From: Gammaproteobacteria bacterium
GTDB lineage: Bacteria > Pseudomonadota > Gammaproteobacteria > Xanthomonadales > Wenzhouxiangellaceae
Assembly: GCA_003560975.1 (NCBI GenBank)
Contig: PWJA01000176.1
Coordinates: 1 to 55,712, forward strand
Direction of reading: 5' to 3'
Length of the DNA: 55,712 nt
Part shown: positions 21,905-32,953 of the stretch, one piece after another
Numbering within the stretch: position 1 is the first letter of the stretch
Layout of the letters: each line of letters opens with the position of its first letter
Translations under genes and position numbers: made by a program
The notes under the pieces: model-generated
Told to the model about the DNA's origin: nothing
What the model saw: the letters and a program-made list of their open reading frames with translations, nothing else
Databases searched by the model: none

Positions 21905-23161
21905 GTGGGACTGCGAGCTTTTCTGGACCGGCGTGTGGCCCCGCACTTCGAGCGCGGCGGCAAGTACAACCGGTTCTACGTCTTCTACGAGATGTTCGAC
22001 ACCATGCTCTACAGCCCGCCGAGCACGACCCGCTCGACGGCGCACGTGCGCGACGGGCTGGATCTGAAGCGGGTCATGATGACGGTCTGGTTCGCGGCCT
22101 TGCCCGCGCTGTTTTTCGGCATGGTCAACGTCGGTTATCAGGCCAACCTGCAGATTTCGGAGTTCGGCTACAGCCCGATTCCGGGCTGGCGAACCGACCT
22201 TGTCGCGCTGCTGACCGGCTTCGATCACGCGAACTGGATCGCCAACCTGCTGCATGGCGCGGTCTACTACGTGCCGATCTTCATGGTCACCTACCTGGGC
22301 GGGTTCATCTGGGAGGGCCTGTTCGCCTGGAAGCGCGGCCACGAGGTCAACGAGGGATTCTTCGTCACCGGCATTCTGTTCACGCTCATCCTGCCGCCGA
22401 CCATCCCGCTGTGGATGGTGTTCCTGGGCATCAGCTTCGGTGTGGTGGTCGGCAAGGAAGTTTTCGGCGGTACCGGCAAGAACTTTCTCAACCCCGCGCT
22501 GACCGGGCGCGCGTTTCTGTTTTTCGCCTATCCGGCGTTTCTCACCGGCGACTCGATATGGACGGCCGTGGACGGGTTTTCGGGGGCGACCCCGCTGGCC
22601 ATGGCGGCACTGGGCGACCTCGATTTCAGCGCCGGGCTGACCGCAAACGCATCGCTTTCCCCGGAAGTGGATCTGACCTGGATGCAGACCGCGCTGGGCG
22701 GCATCCAGGGCTCCATCGGCGAAACTTCCACTCTGGTCATTGCCTTCGGTGCGCTCATCCTGCTGGTGACCAAGATCGCCTCCTGGCGCATCATGCTCAG
22801 CATGCTGCTGGGCATGATCGCGATGACGATGGTTCTCAACTGGGCCGGCAGCGAGACCAACCCGATGTTCGCCATGCCCTGGTACTGGCACCTGACCCTG
22901 GGCGGTTTTGCCTTCGGGCTGGTCTACATGGCCACCGACCCGGTCTCGGCCTCGATGACCAATGCCGGGAAATGGGTGTTCGGAATCCTGATCGGGGTCA
23001 TGGTGGTGCTGATCCGGGTCGTCAATCCGGCTTTTCCGGAAGGGGTGATGCTGGCCATCCTGTTCGGCAACCTGTGCGCGCCGCTGATCGACTACGTGGT
23101 CATCAAGGCCAACATCGCGCGCCGCAAACGGCGGTTCCAGGAGGTCTCCAGTGAAGGATAA
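21905..23161 (+). CDS. nqrB: Na+-NQR subunit B
   Basis: GTG start; DLKRVMMTVW; SGATPLA; GGFAFGLVYMATDPVSAS. Confidence 0.97.
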   Translation: MGLRAFLDRRVAPHFERGGKYNRFYVFYEMFDTMLYSPPSTTRSTAHVRDGLDLKRVMMTVWFAALPALFFGMVNVGYQANLQISEFGYSPIPGWRTDLVALLTGFDHANWIANLLHGAVYYVPIFMVTYLGGFIWEGLFAWKRGHEVNEGFFVTGILFTLILPPTIPLWMVFLGISFGVVVGKEVFGGTGKNFLNPALTGRAFLFFAYPAFLTGDSIWTAVDGFSGATPLAMAALGDLDFSAGLTANASLSPEVDLTWMQTALGGIQGSIGETSTLVIAFGALILLVTKIASWRIMLSMLLGMIAMTMVLNWAGSETNPMFAMPWYWHLTLGGFAFGLVYMATDPVSASMTNAGKWVFGILIGVMVVLIRVVNPAFPEGVMLAILFGNLCAPLIDYVVIKANIARRKRRFQEVSSEG

Positions 23162-23930
23162 GAACAGCGTCGGCAACGTCCTGCGCGTGGCCACCGGCGT
23201 GTGCCTGGTCTGCGCCGTGATCGTCTCCACTGCCGCCGTCACCCTGCGTCCGTTCCAGGAGGAAAACCGGGCTACGTTCCGCCAGCTCAACGTGCTCCAG
23301 GCTGCCGGCCTGCACGAGCCGGGAATGGATGTTGCGCTAGCCTTCGAGCGGATCGAGCGGCGCATCGTCGACTTCGATTCCGGCGAGTACGTCGACCCGC
23401 CGGGCGGTTTCGATCCGGTCCGGGCCGTGCGCGATCCGGCCCAGTCCAACGCGCTGAGCGGGGATCCGGCCGGGATCGGGCGCCGAACCCATTACGGTGA
23501 AGTCTTCCTGGCCCGGGCCGAGGACGGCACCCTGGAGCGGGTGATTTTGCCGGTTCATGCCTACGGCCTGTGGTCGACCATGTATGCCTTCCTGGCCCTG
23601 GAGCCGGACCTGCGCACCGTTTCGGGGATCAGCTTCTTCGAACACGGCGAAACGCCCGGCCTGGGCGGTGAGATCGAAAACCCGCGCTGGCAGGAGAACT
23701 GGGTCGGCAAGCAGGTTCGGGACGAGGACGGCAACGTCCGTTTCCGGGTGGATCGGGGCCGCACCCCCGAAGGGGTGGCCGATGCCGATCATCGCATCGA
23801 CGGGCTGTCCGGCGCGACGATCACCTCGCGCGGCGTGGAAAACATGGTGCAGTTCTGGCTGGGTGAGCAGGGCTACGGCCCGTACCTGGCCCGGATGGAG
23901 CGCAGACTGGAAATCGGAGAGGTACTCTAG
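23151..23930 (+). CDS. nqrC: Na+-NQR subunit C
   Basis: Single N-terminal [32 protein letters not shown] flavinylation motif (SGAT). Confidence 0.97.
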   Translation: MKDKNSVGNVLRVATGVCLVCAVIVSTAAVTLRPFQEENRATFRQLNVLQAAGLHEPGMDVALAFERIERRIVDFDSGEYVDPPGGFDPVRAVRDPAQSNALSGDPAGIGRRTHYGEVFLARAEDGTLERVILPVHAYGLWSTMYAFLALEPDLRTVSGISFFEHGETPGLGGEIENPRWQENWVGKQVRDEDGNVRFRVDRGRTPEGVADADHRIDGLSGATITSRGVENMVQFWLGEQGYGPYLARMERRLEIGEVL

Positions 23931-23932
23931 CA

Positions 23933-24601
23933 ATGGCTCAACTCAAGGCACGCGAGGTTCTGTTCGCGCCGATTTTCGCGAACAATCCCATCGCCCTGCA
24001 GATCCTGGGCATCTGTTCGGCGCTGGCCATCACGACCAAGCTCAGCACGACCATCACCATGTGCGCGGCGGTGATTTTCGTGCTGACCTTCTCCAACTAT
24101 TTCGTATCACTGATCCGCAACATGATTCCGTCGAACATCCGGATCATCGTGCAGATGACCATCATCACGGCCCTGGTGATCGTGGTCGATCAGTTCCTGC
24201 AGGCGTTCGCTTTCCAGCTCAGCCGCGAGCTGTCGGTGTTCGTCGGATTGATCATCACCAACTGCATCGTTCTCGGGCGGGCGGAGGCTTTTGCCATGCA
24301 GAATCCGCCGCTGATTTCGGCCATAGACGGTCTGGGCAACGCCCTGGGCTATTCGGTGGTGCTGCTGGCGGTCGGTTTCTCGCGCGAGCTGTTTGGATCG
24401 GGCAGCGTGCTCGGCGCGCAGATCCTGCCGCTGGTGGCCGAGGGCGGGTGGTACCAGCCCAACGGCCTGATGCTGCTGCCGCCGAGCGCCTTCTTCCTGA
24501 TCGGCGGGTTCATCTGGATTCTGCGCAGCTATCGCACCGAGCAGGTCGAGAAGGAGCCGTTCGAGATCGGGCCGAATACGCGCACCTCACCCGCGTTCTG
24601 A
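23933..24601 (+). CDS. nqrD: Na+-NQR subunit D
   Basis: [40 protein letters not shown]. Confidence 0.97.
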   Translation: MAQLKAREVLFAPIFANNPIALQILGICSALAITTKLSTTITMCAAVIFVLTFSNYFVSLIRNMIPSNIRIIVQMTIITALVIVVDQFLQAFAFQLSRELSVFVGLIITNCIVLGRAEAFAMQNPPLISAIDGLGNALGYSVVLLAVGFSRELFGSGSVLGAQILPLVAEGGWYQPNGLMLLPPSAFFLIGGFIWILRSYRTEQVEKEPFEIGPNTRTSPAF

Positions 24602-24620
24602 TCTGGCGGAGAGACTTTCG

Positions 24621-25241
24621 ATGTTCGAACATTACCTCAGCCTGTTCATCCGCGCCGTGTTCGTCGAGAACATGGCGCTGGCCTTCTTTCTCGGCATGTG
24701 CACGTTTCTGGCCATTTCGAAAAGGGTCGAAACGGCGCTGGGTCTGGGGATTGCCGTGATCGTGGTCCTGACCCTGACCGTGCCGGTCAACAACTTCATC
24801 CTGCACAACTTCCTCGACGAGGGTGCGCTGGCCTGGACCGGGATTGCGGCACTGCAGGAAGTCGATCTGCGCTTTCTGGGCTTGATGTGCTACATCGGCC
24901 TGATCGCAGCCATTGTCCAGATCCTGGAGATGTTCCTGGACCGCTACGTGCCGGCGCTGTACAACGCCCTCGGCATCTTCCTGCCGCTGATCACGGTCAA
25001 CTGCGCCATCCTGGGGGCGAGCCTGTTCATGGTCGAGCGCAACTATCAGTTCGGCGAATCGGTGGTGTTCGGTTTCGGGGCCGGCTTCGGCTGGGCCCTG
25101 GCCATTGTGCTGCTCGCCGCGATTCGCGAAAAGCTCAAATACAGCGACGTTCCCGAAGGCCTGCGGGGTCTGGGCATCGTGTTCATCATCACCGGCCTGA
25201 TGTCGCTGGGCTTCATGTCGTTTGCCGGGGTGCAGCTATGA
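24621..25241 (+). CDS. nqrE: Na+-NQR subunit E
   Basis: [43 protein letters not shown]. Confidence 0.97.
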   Translation: MFEHYLSLFIRAVFVENMALAFFLGMCTFLAISKRVETALGLGIAVIVVLTLTVPVNNFILHNFLDEGALAWTGIAALQEVDLRFLGLMCYIGLIAAIVQILEMFLDRYVPALYNALGIFLPLITVNCAILGASLFMVERNYQFGESVVFGFGAGFGWALAIVLLAAIREKLKYSDVPEGLRGLGIVFIITGLMSLGFMSFAGVQL

Positions 25242-26473
25242 TCTGGACCGAGATCATTGCCGGGGTGGTCATGTTTACCGGTGCCGTGCTGGTCATGGTG
25301 GCCCTGATCCTGGTCGCACGGGCCCGTCTGGTCAGTACCGGCGCGGTCGAAATCGAGATCAACGGTGACCCGGACAAGACCGTGACCACGTCGGCCGGCG
25401 ACAAGCTGCTCGGCACCCTGGCCGAACAGGGCATTTTCCTGTCCTCGGCCTGCGGCGGCGGCGGCACCTGTGGTCAGTGCGTGTGCAAGGTGATCGAAGG
25501 CGGCGGCGATGCGCTGCCGACCGAGCGCGAAAAGCTCTCGCGCGGAGAGATCCGGGCCGGCAAGCGGCTTTCCTGCCAGGTGGCGGTCAAGCGCGACATG
25601 AAGATCGAGGTGCCCGAGGAATTCTTCGGCGTCAAGAAGATCGAGTGCGAAGTGATCTCCAACGACAACGTCGCCACCTTCATCAAGGAACTGGTCCTGA
25701 AATTGCCCGAGGGTCTGGACATCAAATTCCGTGCCGGCGGCTTCATGCAGTTCGCCATTCCCCGCTTCGAAGCGCGCTTCGAGGAATTCGAGGTGCTGGA
25801 GGATTACCGAGAGGACTGGGACCGTTTCGACCTGTTCAAGCTTGGTCTCAACAACCCGGAAGAAGAAACGGTCCGGGCCTACTCGATGGCCAATTACCCC
25901 GAAGAAAAGGGCGTGCTGAAATTCAACATCCGCATCGCCACGCCGCCGCCGCGCCAGGCCGACGCGCCGCCCGGCATTGCCTCGACTTACCTGTTCAAGC
26001 TCAAACCCGGCGACAAGGTCACCGTGTTTGGTCCGTTCGGTGAATTCTTTGCCAAGGACACCGACGCCGAAATGGTGTTCATCGGCGGGGGCGCCGGCAT
26101 GGCGCCTTTGCGGGCGCACATCTTCGACCAGTTGAACCGGCTCAACACCGACCGCAAGATCACCTTCTGGTACGGTGCCCGCTCGCTGCGCGAGGCGTTC
26201 TACGTCGAAGAATTCGATCAGCTGGCTGCCGAACACGACAACTTTGAATGGCACCTGGCCCTGTCCGATCCGCTGCCCGAGGACAACTGGACCGGATACA
26301 CCGGTTTCATCCACAAGGTCGCACTGGACCACTATCTCAAGGATCATCCGGCCCCGGAAGACTGCGAGTATTACCTGTGCGGACCGCCGATGATGAATTC
26401 GGCGGTGCTGGCGATGCTCGACGATCTGGGCGTGGAGCCGGAAAACATCCTGCTGGATGATTTTGGCGGCTAG
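25238..26473 (+). CDS. nqrF: Na+-NQR subunit F
   Basis: [12 protein letters not shown] 2Fe-2S motif; [31 protein letters not shown] at 25238. Confidence 0.97.
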   Translation: MIWTEIIAGVVMFTGAVLVMVALILVARARLVSTGAVEIEINGDPDKTVTTSAGDKLLGTLAEQGIFLSSACGGGGTCGQCVCKVIEGGGDALPTEREKLSRGEIRAGKRLSCQVAVKRDMKIEVPEEFFGVKKIECEVISNDNVATFIKELVLKLPEGLDIKFRAGGFMQFAIPRFEARFEEFEVLEDYREDWDRFDLFKLGLNNPEEETVRAYSMANYPEEKGVLKFNIRIATPPPRQADAPPGIASTYLFKLKPGDKVTVFGPFGEFFAKDTDAEMVFIGGGAGMAPLRAHIFDQLNRLNTDRKITFWYGARSLREAFYVEEFDQLAAEHDNFEWHLALSDPLPEDNWTGYTGFIHKVALDHYLKDHPAPEDCEYYLCGPPMMNSAVLAMLDDLGVEPENILLDDFGG

Positions 26474-26477
26474 GCGC

Positions 26478-27512
26478 ATGAAGCGGATTCCCGGCTTGAT
26501 GAAGGCGGCGGTCGTCGGCCTGGTGCTGGTGTGGCTGACGGCCTGCAGTCGCCCGGTCGAACCGGTCACTCTCAGCGGCATGACCATGGGGACGGTCTGG
26601 ACCGTCCGCGTATCCGAACTGCCGACCGGGGTTTCCGGCCCGGAACTGCGCGAGCGCATCGAGGGATTGCTCGAGCAGGTCAATGCCCAGATGAGCACCT
26701 ATCGGGACGACTCGGTGATCACCGCCTTCAACCAGTCCGAGGCGGGGGCCCGGCTGGTCCTGCCGCCCGGTTTTGCCCGGGTCCTGGAGGAGGCGCTGTA
26801 CTGGGCCAGGGCGACCGATGGCGCTTTCGATCCCACTGCCGGGAAACTGGTGAACCTGTGGGGGTTCGGCCCGTCGGAGCGGGTCGACGGGGTTCCCGAG
26901 CGAGACGAAATCGAGCGCGCGCTGGAGTCGGTTGGGTGGTGGCGCCTGGCATTTGATTCGGAACGCTCCGAGCTGATCCAGCCCGGCGACGTCTACCTGG
27001 ATCTGTCGGCCATTGCCAAGGGCTGGGGCGTGGACCTGGTCGCGGACCACCTCAGCGATGCCGGGGTTTCGGGTTTCCTGGTCGATATCGGCGGTGATCT
27101 GCGGGTCCGCGGGCGCCGGCCGGACGGCCAGCGCTGGCGCGTGGCCGTGGAGCGGCCCAGGCCGGGCGCGCGCGAGATTCACGACATTCTTGAGCTAGAG
27201 GATGTGGCCCTGGCGACCAGCGGGGACTACCGCAACTTCCTCGAGGCCGAGGGCCGGCGTTTTTCGCACCTGATCGATCCGCGCACGGGCGCTCCGATCG
27301 AGCACGACACGGTCTCGGTCACCGTCGCCGATGCCCGTTGCAGCACCGCCGACGTGCTGGCCACGGCGCTCAGCGTCCTGTCGTTCGAGCAGGGCTGGGC
27401 GCTTGCGCTGGAGCGCGACCTGGCGGTACTCTGGCTCCTGGCCGACGGGGAGAATCTCGCTGAGCATCAAACCCCGGCGTTTGCCCGACTGATTGCAACC
27501 GGAGCACTGTAA
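26478..27512 (+). CDS. apbE: FAD:protein FMN transferase
   Basis: GMTMGTVWTVRV; LDLSAIAKGWGVD; HLIDPRTGAPI; C-terminal of the nqr operon. Confidence 0.95.
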   Translation: MKRIPGLMKAAVVGLVLVWLTACSRPVEPVTLSGMTMGTVWTVRVSELPTGVSGPELRERIEGLLEQVNAQMSTYRDDSVITAFNQSEAGARLVLPPGFARVLEEALYWARATDGAFDPTAGKLVNLWGFGPSERVDGVPERDEIERALESVGWWRLAFDSERSELIQPGDVYLDLSAIAKGWGVDLVADHLSDAGVSGFLVDIGGDLRVRGRRPDGQRWRVAVERPRPGAREIHDILELEDVALATSGDYRNFLEAEGRRFSHLIDPRTGAPIEHDTVSVTVADARCSTADVLATALSVLSFEQGWALALERDLAVLWLLADGENLAEHQTPAFARLIATGAL

Positions 27513-27697
27513 TGCTGATTACCCTTGGATTGAGCCTTGTCGTGATCCTGGCCCTGTTCGCGGCCATGATGGTCGGCGTGCTGATGGGCCGCGAACCGAT
27601 CAAGGGCTCCTGCGGGGGAGTCGGCAGCCAGGCGGAATGCCCCTGCGGGCGCACGCCGTCCACCTGCGGCGCTCGACAGGAGTCCGATTCCGCCTGA
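27512..27697 (+). CDS. nqrM: (Na+)-NQR maturation protein NqrM
   Basis: Short TM plus GREPIKGSCGGVG...CPCG, typical of NqrM (DUF539). Confidence 0.9.
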   Translation: MLITLGLSLVVILALFAAMMVGVLMGREPIKGSCGGVGSQAECPCGRTPSTCGARQESDSA

Positions 27698-27733
27698 TCG
27701 CGGTGTGCGGATTTCTCCTGGAGCGGTCCGGGA

Positions 27734-28237
27734 TCAGCGCTTCAGAATGAAGCGATGGTTGACCAGTTCCTGCAGGTTGGGCGGGAACTTCCTTGACGAC
27801 TTGTCCTTGAACGCCTCTTCATAGAACCGGTTCAACGCGTGCAGGATGTCGCGCCGGCTGACGATGCCCAGCAGGCGACCGTCCTGCGCCACCGGCAGAT
27901 GGCGATAGCGGTGATTGACGAAGATTGACGCCAGGGCAAAGATGTCCATGTCGGGCTCGACGCAGACCGGGTGCATTTTCATCATGGTGCGAACGGTCTG
28001 CTGCGGGGCCGGGCTGCCAAAAAACACCTCGTTGGACAGGTGTTCCAGGCAGTCGCCCTCGGAAAGGAATCCGATCAGCATCCTGTGGCCTTCCTCATCG
28101 TTCTCGACCACCGGCGCATTGGAGACCTTGTGGCGCTTGAGAAAGGCGATGGCCTCGCTCAAAGGCATGTCCGGGGTCACGGTTTGCACCTTGCGGGTCA
28201 TGAAATCCTGAGCCTGCGGGGCAGTCGTTTTCTTCAC
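27734..28237 (-). CDS. CBS-domain protein
   Basis: FMTRKVQTVTPDMPLSEAIAFLKRHKVSNAPVVE and MMKMHPVCVEPDMDIFALASIFVNHRYRHLPVAQDGRLLGIVSRRDIL. GTG start inferred. Confidence 0.88.
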   Translation of the reverse strand: MKKTTAPQAQDFMTRKVQTVTPDMPLSEAIAFLKRHKVSNAPVVENDEEGHRMLIGFLSEGDCLEHLSNEVFFGSPAPQQTVRTMMKMHPVCVEPDMDIFALASIFVNHRYRHLPVAQDGRLLGIVSRRDILHALNRFYEEAFKDKSSRKFPPNLQELVNHRFILKR

Positions 28238-28410
28238 GGTATGGGGCTCCCTTGCCAGTCCGGGCCGCCGTCGCGCCCGGTCATCGATTGCCTGTCGAGT
28301 ATAGACCCGGGCCGGGTTTTTCGCCATGCGCTTTGAACAAGCGGGGCTTGGGTGGCGTGGAATCCTCGGGCTATACTGGCCCGGCGATAAAAAATGACAA
28401 GGAGTCGAGG

Positions 28411-28839
28411 GTGCACAACGTTCGTCAGATACTGGACAAGAAGGGCGGAGACATCTGGTCGGTGGAGCCCGGTGATCTCGTGATCGACGCGGTGCGACGC
28501 ATGGCCGAATACCGCATCGGCGCCATGCTGGTCATGCGCGATGGTCAAATGGTCGGTATGTTTTCCGAGCGCGACTACGCGCGCAAGGTCATCCTGGCCG
28601 GTCGCTCTTCGCGCGAAACCCGGGTCGAGGAAGTCATGACCGCTCCGGTCATTACGCTCGATCCCAGGGCCACCGCCGAGGAGGGCCTGGCCTTGATGAC
28701 GCGCAAGCGCATTCGCCATTTGCCGGTAGTGGATCAGGGAGCCCTGATCGGGCTGGTATCGATCGGCGACCTCGTCAATGCCGTCATTGGCGATCAGCGC
28801 CTGTTGATCGAGCAGCTGGAAATGTACGTGCGCGGCTGA
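28411..28839 (+). CDS. CBS-domain protein
   Basis: Tandem CBS (VEPGDLVIDAVRRMAEYRIGAMLVM; VEEVMTAPVITLDPRATAEEGLALMTRKRIRHLPVVDQGALIGLVSIGDLV). GTG start with aaggag upstream. Confidence 0.9.
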   Translation: MHNVRQILDKKGGDIWSVEPGDLVIDAVRRMAEYRIGAMLVMRDGQMVGMFSERDYARKVILAGRSSRETRVEEVMTAPVITLDPRATAEEGLALMTRKRIRHLPVVDQGALIGLVSIGDLVNAVIGDQRLLIEQLEMYVRG

Positions 28840-28910
28840 AGGGTTCGGGCGTTGGGCCTTTGCCATCCGCATCCGCGCCGGCTCGCTCCGGGCAGCGTAT
28901 CATAGCCGCC

Positions 28911-31043
28911 ATGACCGACACTCCGACCCCAAGCGCCGCCGAGATTCGGCGCATACTGGCCGACGCAGAACGGCCCTTGACCCGCCGCCAGCTTTCGGCC
29001 ATTTTCAGCCTGAGCAAGGAAGATTCCGATCGCCTGATCAAGCCGATCCTGGTCGAGCTGGTTGCCTCCGGCGAGGTGGTCCGCAACCGTCGCGCCGCCT
29101 ACGGCCTGGCGCGCGAGATGGATCTGGTCTCCGGTCGGATCAGCGCCCATGCAGATGGCTTCGGTTTCGTCATTCCGGACGAGGGTGAAGGCGATCTGTA
29201 CCTTTCGCCCCGCCAGATGCGCCAGGTACTTCACGGAGATCGGGTGCTGGCCGCCGTGACCGGCGTCGATCGACGGGGTCGCAAGGAAGGCGGTATTGTC
29301 GAAGTCGTCGAGCGCGTTCATGCCCAGGTGGTCGGTCGCTTGCTGATCGAAAGCGGCGTCGCCATGGTGGTTCCCGACGATCCGCGTCTGACCCAGGATG
29401 TCCTGGTTCCTCTGGACAAGGTTGGCAAGGCGAGCCCGGGACAGATCGTGGTGGCGCGGATCGACAAGCCGCCCACCCTGGATCGAGGGCCGGTGGGCGA
29501 AATTACCGCCGTCCTGGGGCATGCCGACGAGCCGGGCATTGCCACCGATGTGGCGATCTTCTCGCATCAACTGCCGCTGGAGTTTCCCGAGGGGGTCCTG
29601 GCGCAGGCCGATGCCTTCGGTGAACACATCGACCCGGACATCGCTCAAGGTCGAACCGATTTGCGCGACCTTCCGCTGATCACCATCTACGGGGCGGACG
29701 CGCGCGATTTCGACGACGCGGTGTATGCCGAAGCGCGCGGCGACGGCCATCGGCTGATCGTCGCCATTGCCGATGTGGCCGAGTATGTCCAGCCCGACAG
29801 TCCGCTGGATACCGAGGCGCAGCAGCGCGGCACGTCGGTCTACTTCCCGGACCGAGTGATTCCCATGCTTCCCGAGGCCTTGTCCAACGGATTGTGCTCG
29901 ATCAATCCGGAGGTCGACCGGCTGTGCCTGGTCTGTGACATGAAGCTCGACGAAAAAGGCAAGGTCCGCAGCGCTCGATTCTACGAGGCAGTCATGCGCT
30001 CGCACGCGCGCATGACCTACGATCAGGTCGAGCGGATGATCAACGGCGCCGACCCGGAGCTGGGGAAACGGTTCGGGCACGTCCGCGGCAATCTCGACCA
30101 GCTGTTTGCGGTCTACCGGGCGCTGGCCCGCCGGCGCGAGCGCCGGGGCGCTCTGGACTTCGACTCGCAGGCCGTGTATTTCCAGTTCGATGCGGATGGA
30201 CGCGTCGCCGACATTCGGATGAGCACCCGCCACGACGCCCACCGCCTGATCGAGGAGTGCATGATCGCCGCCAACGTCGAAGCGGCGCGCTTTGTCGGCG
30301 GTCAGCTGCCCATGCTCTACCGGGTCCACGAACCGCCCAAGGCCGACAAGCTCGAGTCGCTGGAGGAGTTCCTTCGTGCCCAGGGTTTGAGCGTGCGCTG
30401 GAAAGAAGAGCCCGATCCGGCCCAGTTCGCCGCCATTCAGAAGCAGGTGACCGACCCATCGGTTCGTCGCCTGGTCGATGCCGTTCTGCTGCGCTCCCTG
30501 TCCCTGGCCGTCTATCAGCCCGAAAACCGCGGCCACTTCGGTCTCGCCCTGGCCAGCTACGCCCATTTCACCTCGCCGATCCGGCGCTATCCCGACCTGT
30601 TGCTGCACCGGGCGATCAAGCACCTGTGCCGCAAGCAGAAGCGCCGGGAGTTCCCGTACAGCGACGAACGCATGATCGAGCTCGGCCGCCACTGTTCGCA
30701 AACCGAGCGCAAGGCCGAAGAGGCCGCGCGCGATGTCGACGAACGGCTCAAGGCGCAGTTCATGAAGCGCCACATCGGCGACACCTTCGACGGCATCGTG
30801 TCGGGGGTGACCAGCTTCGGACTGTTCGTCGAGCTGCCGGAGTTCGGCGTCAGCGGTCTGGTTCACGTGACCGCCTTGCCCAACGACTACTACAATTTCG
30901 ATCCGGTCGCACGCAGTCTCACCGGCAAGCGCCGCGGCGTGCGGCTGCGCCTGGCCGATCGAGTGCAAGTCGAGGTGACCGCGGTCAACCTGGAGGAGCG
31001 CAAGATTGACCTCGGCCTGGTCAAGGGTGGCTCTGACCAGTGA
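28911..31043 (+). CDS. rnr: Ribonuclease R
   Basis: DARDFDDAVYAE RNB motif; ASYAHFTSPIRRYPDLLLHRAIK; C-terminal S1 domain. Confidence 0.97.
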   Translation: MTDTPTPSAAEIRRILADAERPLTRRQLSAIFSLSKEDSDRLIKPILVELVASGEVVRNRRAAYGLAREMDLVSGRISAHADGFGFVIPDEGEGDLYLSPRQMRQVLHGDRVLAAVTGVDRRGRKEGGIVEVVERVHAQVVGRLLIESGVAMVVPDDPRLTQDVLVPLDKVGKASPGQIVVARIDKPPTLDRGPVGEITAVLGHADEPGIATDVAIFSHQLPLEFPEGVLAQADAFGEHIDPDIAQGRTDLRDLPLITIYGADARDFDDAVYAEARGDGHRLIVAIADVAEYVQPDSPLDTEAQQRGTSVYFPDRVIPMLPEALSNGLCSINPEVDRLCLVCDMKLDEKGKVRSARFYEAVMRSHARMTYDQVERMINGADPELGKRFGHVRGNLDQLFAVYRALARRRERRGALDFDSQAVYFQFDADGRVADIRMSTRHDAHRLIEECMIAANVEAARFVGGQLPMLYRVHEPPKADKLESLEEFLRAQGLSVRWKEEPDPAQFAAIQKQVTDPSVRRLVDAVLLRSLSLAVYQPENRGHFGLALASYAHFTSPIRRYPDLLLHRAIKHLCRKQKRREFPYSDERMIELGRHCSQTERKAEEAARDVDERLKAQFMKRHIGDTFDGIVSGVTSFGLFVELPEFGVSGLVHVTALPNDYYNFDPVARSLTGKRRGVRLRLADRVQVEVTAVNLEERKIDLGLVKGGSDQ

Positions 31044-31771
31044 AGCGGGAATTGGCCATGGGGGTCAATTCCGTCACCGCTTTGCTGGAGCATGCGCCGG
31101 AAAAGATAGTAAGAGGATGGATTAGCAAGTCCTCTAAACGGATTGAAAAAATTCATGAAAACCTGCTGAAGATCGGCGTTGCGGTGGAGCTGGCCGACGA
31201 GCGTGCGCTGGATCGTCGGGCCGCGGGCGTACGCCATCAGGGGGTGATCGTGGAGTTCCAGGCCACCGAACCGCTGCGCCTGGCGGATCTGCAGACCCTG
31301 CTGGAGCCGCTTCCCCATCCCCTGATTCTGGTCCTGGACGGGATCACCGACCCGCACAACCTGGGTGCCTGCATGCGCTCGGCGGCGGCAGCCGGGGCGG
31401 TGGCCGTGGTCGTGCCGCGTGACCGGGCGGCGAGCCTGACGCCGGTGACGCGGCGCGCGGCCGCCGGGGCTGCCGAACTGATTCCCCTGGTCGCGGTGAC
31501 CAACCTGGCCCGGGCACTGGCCGCGCTGGCCGAGCAGGGAATCTGGCGCGTGGGCCTGGCCGGGCAGGGCGAGACCTCGCTGTATGCGGCCGACCTGGCC
31601 GGACCGCTCGCGCTGGTCGTCGGCAGCGAGGAACGCGGGTTGCGCCGCCTGACCCGTGAGCATTGCGATCAGCTGGTGCGCATCCCGATGGCCGGGTCGA
31701 TTGAAAGCCTCAACGTGTCGGTCGCGGCCGGCATTGCCCTGTTCGAGGCGCTCAGGATCCGGGCGGCGTAA
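31040..31771 (+). CDS. rlmB: 23S rRNA (guanosine-2'-O-)-methyltransferase RlmB
   Basis: DGITDPHNLGACMRSAAAAGA; VGSEERGLRRLTREHCD; IPMAGSIESLNVSVAAGI SPOUT motifs. Confidence 0.95.
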   Translation: MKRELAMGVNSVTALLEHAPEKIVRGWISKSSKRIEKIHENLLKIGVAVELADERALDRRAAGVRHQGVIVEFQATEPLRLADLQTLLEPLPHPLILVLDGITDPHNLGACMRSAAAAGAVAVVVPRDRAASLTPVTRRAAAGAAELIPLVAVTNLARALAALAEQGIWRVGLAGQGETSLYAADLAGPLALVVGSEERGLRRLTREHCDQLVRIPMAGSIESLNVSVAAGIALFEALRIRAA

Positions 31772-32340
31772 TGGCCCATCCGATCAGCCTTCAGATTCAC
31801 CTCCCCAGCTGGGCCGGCGAGTTCTGTGCGCGCCTGCCGAGGACGCTCGAGAGTCCCGAAGAGCGCATGCGCGTCGCCATCAGCCTGGCCGAACAGAACG
31901 TGGCCAACCAGAGCGGCGGTCCGTTCGGCGCGGTGGTGGTCGCGGCCGACTCCGGTCAAGTGCTGGCGGTCGGCGTCAATCGGGTCGAGCCCGGCAATTG
32001 CTCGTCCGCCCATGCCGAAATTGTCGCCTTGAGCCTGGCCCAGCAGCGCCTGGGGGCGGCGTCGCTGGCCGACGTCGGCCTCGGGCCGATCGAGCTGGTC
32101 AGCTCCTGCGAGCCGTGCGCGATGTGTCTGGGCGCCGTTCCCTGGTCCGGGGTACGCGGCTTGCTGTGCGGGGCAACCAAGGCCGATGCCGAGGCCGCCG
32201 GATTCGACGAGGGCGATCGTTCCGACGACTGGGTGGAGCGGCTCGAGCGCCGGGGAATCTCCGTAACGACCGGTGTTCTGCGCTCTGCTGCGGCGCAAGT
32301 GCTGCAGCGCTATGCTCGCAGCGGCGGGAAGATTTACTAA
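31771..32340 (+). CDS. Nucleoside/guanine deaminase (CMP/dCMP deaminase family)
   Basis: HAEIVAL...SSCEPCAMCLGAVPWSGV zinc motif. Confidence 0.9.
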   Translation: MAHPISLQIHLPSWAGEFCARLPRTLESPEERMRVAISLAEQNVANQSGGPFGAVVVAADSGQVLAVGVNRVEPGNCSSAHAEIVALSLAQQRLGAASLADVGLGPIELVSSCEPCAMCLGAVPWSGVRGLLCGATKADAEAAGFDEGDRSDDWVERLERRGISVTTGVLRSAAAQVLQRYARSGGKIY

Positions 32341-32342
32341 AA

Positions 32343-32372
32343 AAGCCCGGACTCGTTGCCGAGTCCGGGCTT
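32343..32372. terminator. Strong bidirectional terminator hairpin
   Basis: aagcccggactcg-ttgc-cgagtccgggctt perfect stem, flanked by an A-tract, between convergent genes. Confidence 0.92.
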
Positions 32373-32421
32373 GTCTTGCGCGACGCTTCCTCCGTGGGAA
32401 GCGCCGGACTGACTTGCCTGA

Positions 32422-32799
32422 TTACTGCTGGTCTTGCAGAAGTCCGGTCAGGCGCTGCTGCAGCTCGGGGCTGTTCTGAATCGCCATGGCGATTTCATTG
32501 AACGACTCCACGTCCAGACCCGCCTCGGCGACCGCGCCGGTCATCTCTTCGTTGGCCTGAACCTGCAGCTCGTGGGCCCTTTCCGGGTCTTCCACTTCCT
32601 GCAGACGACCCGAGAAATCCTGCTGGATTTCGATGATTGCGACCTGGGCTTCGGCAAACTGCTCGAGCTGGGCGTCAGAAACGTCCATTTCCACCTGCGG
32701 AGGCGGCGCTTGTTCCATCTGATGTTCCTGGGCAACGGCTGCGGCGATGCCAAAGGACATGGTGATGACAAGAATCGTCAGTGCTCTGCGAATACTCAT
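32422..32799 (-). CDS. DUF4168-like small secreted protein
   Basis: Signal peptide; VSDAQLEQFAEAQVAIIEIQQDF...FNEIAMAIQNSPELQQRL. Confidence 0.82.
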   Translation of the reverse strand: MSIRRALTILVITMSFGIAAAVAQEHQMEQAPPPQVEMDVSDAQLEQFAEAQVAIIEIQQDFSGRLQEVEDPERAHELQVQANEEMTGAVAEAGLDVESFNEIAMAIQNSPELQQRLTGLLQDQQ

Positions 32800-32953
32800 T
32801 AGTGAGATCTCCTGTTGGTTCAAAAATTTGTGTTGCGCTGGGATTAATGCACGTTCCGTGCCATCGGGCCGGGGGTCGAGAAATCAGTAAGTTACCCTGA
32901 AGAGTCTCCAGGATCTGGCAATCCAGTGTGCCATAATGGCGCATGTATCGAAT

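Noticed and set aside
20387-23449. 1020-aa - strand ORF across nqrA-nqrC
   Set aside because: Antisense to clear nqr genes, low-complexity G/R/Q-rich translation, no domains.
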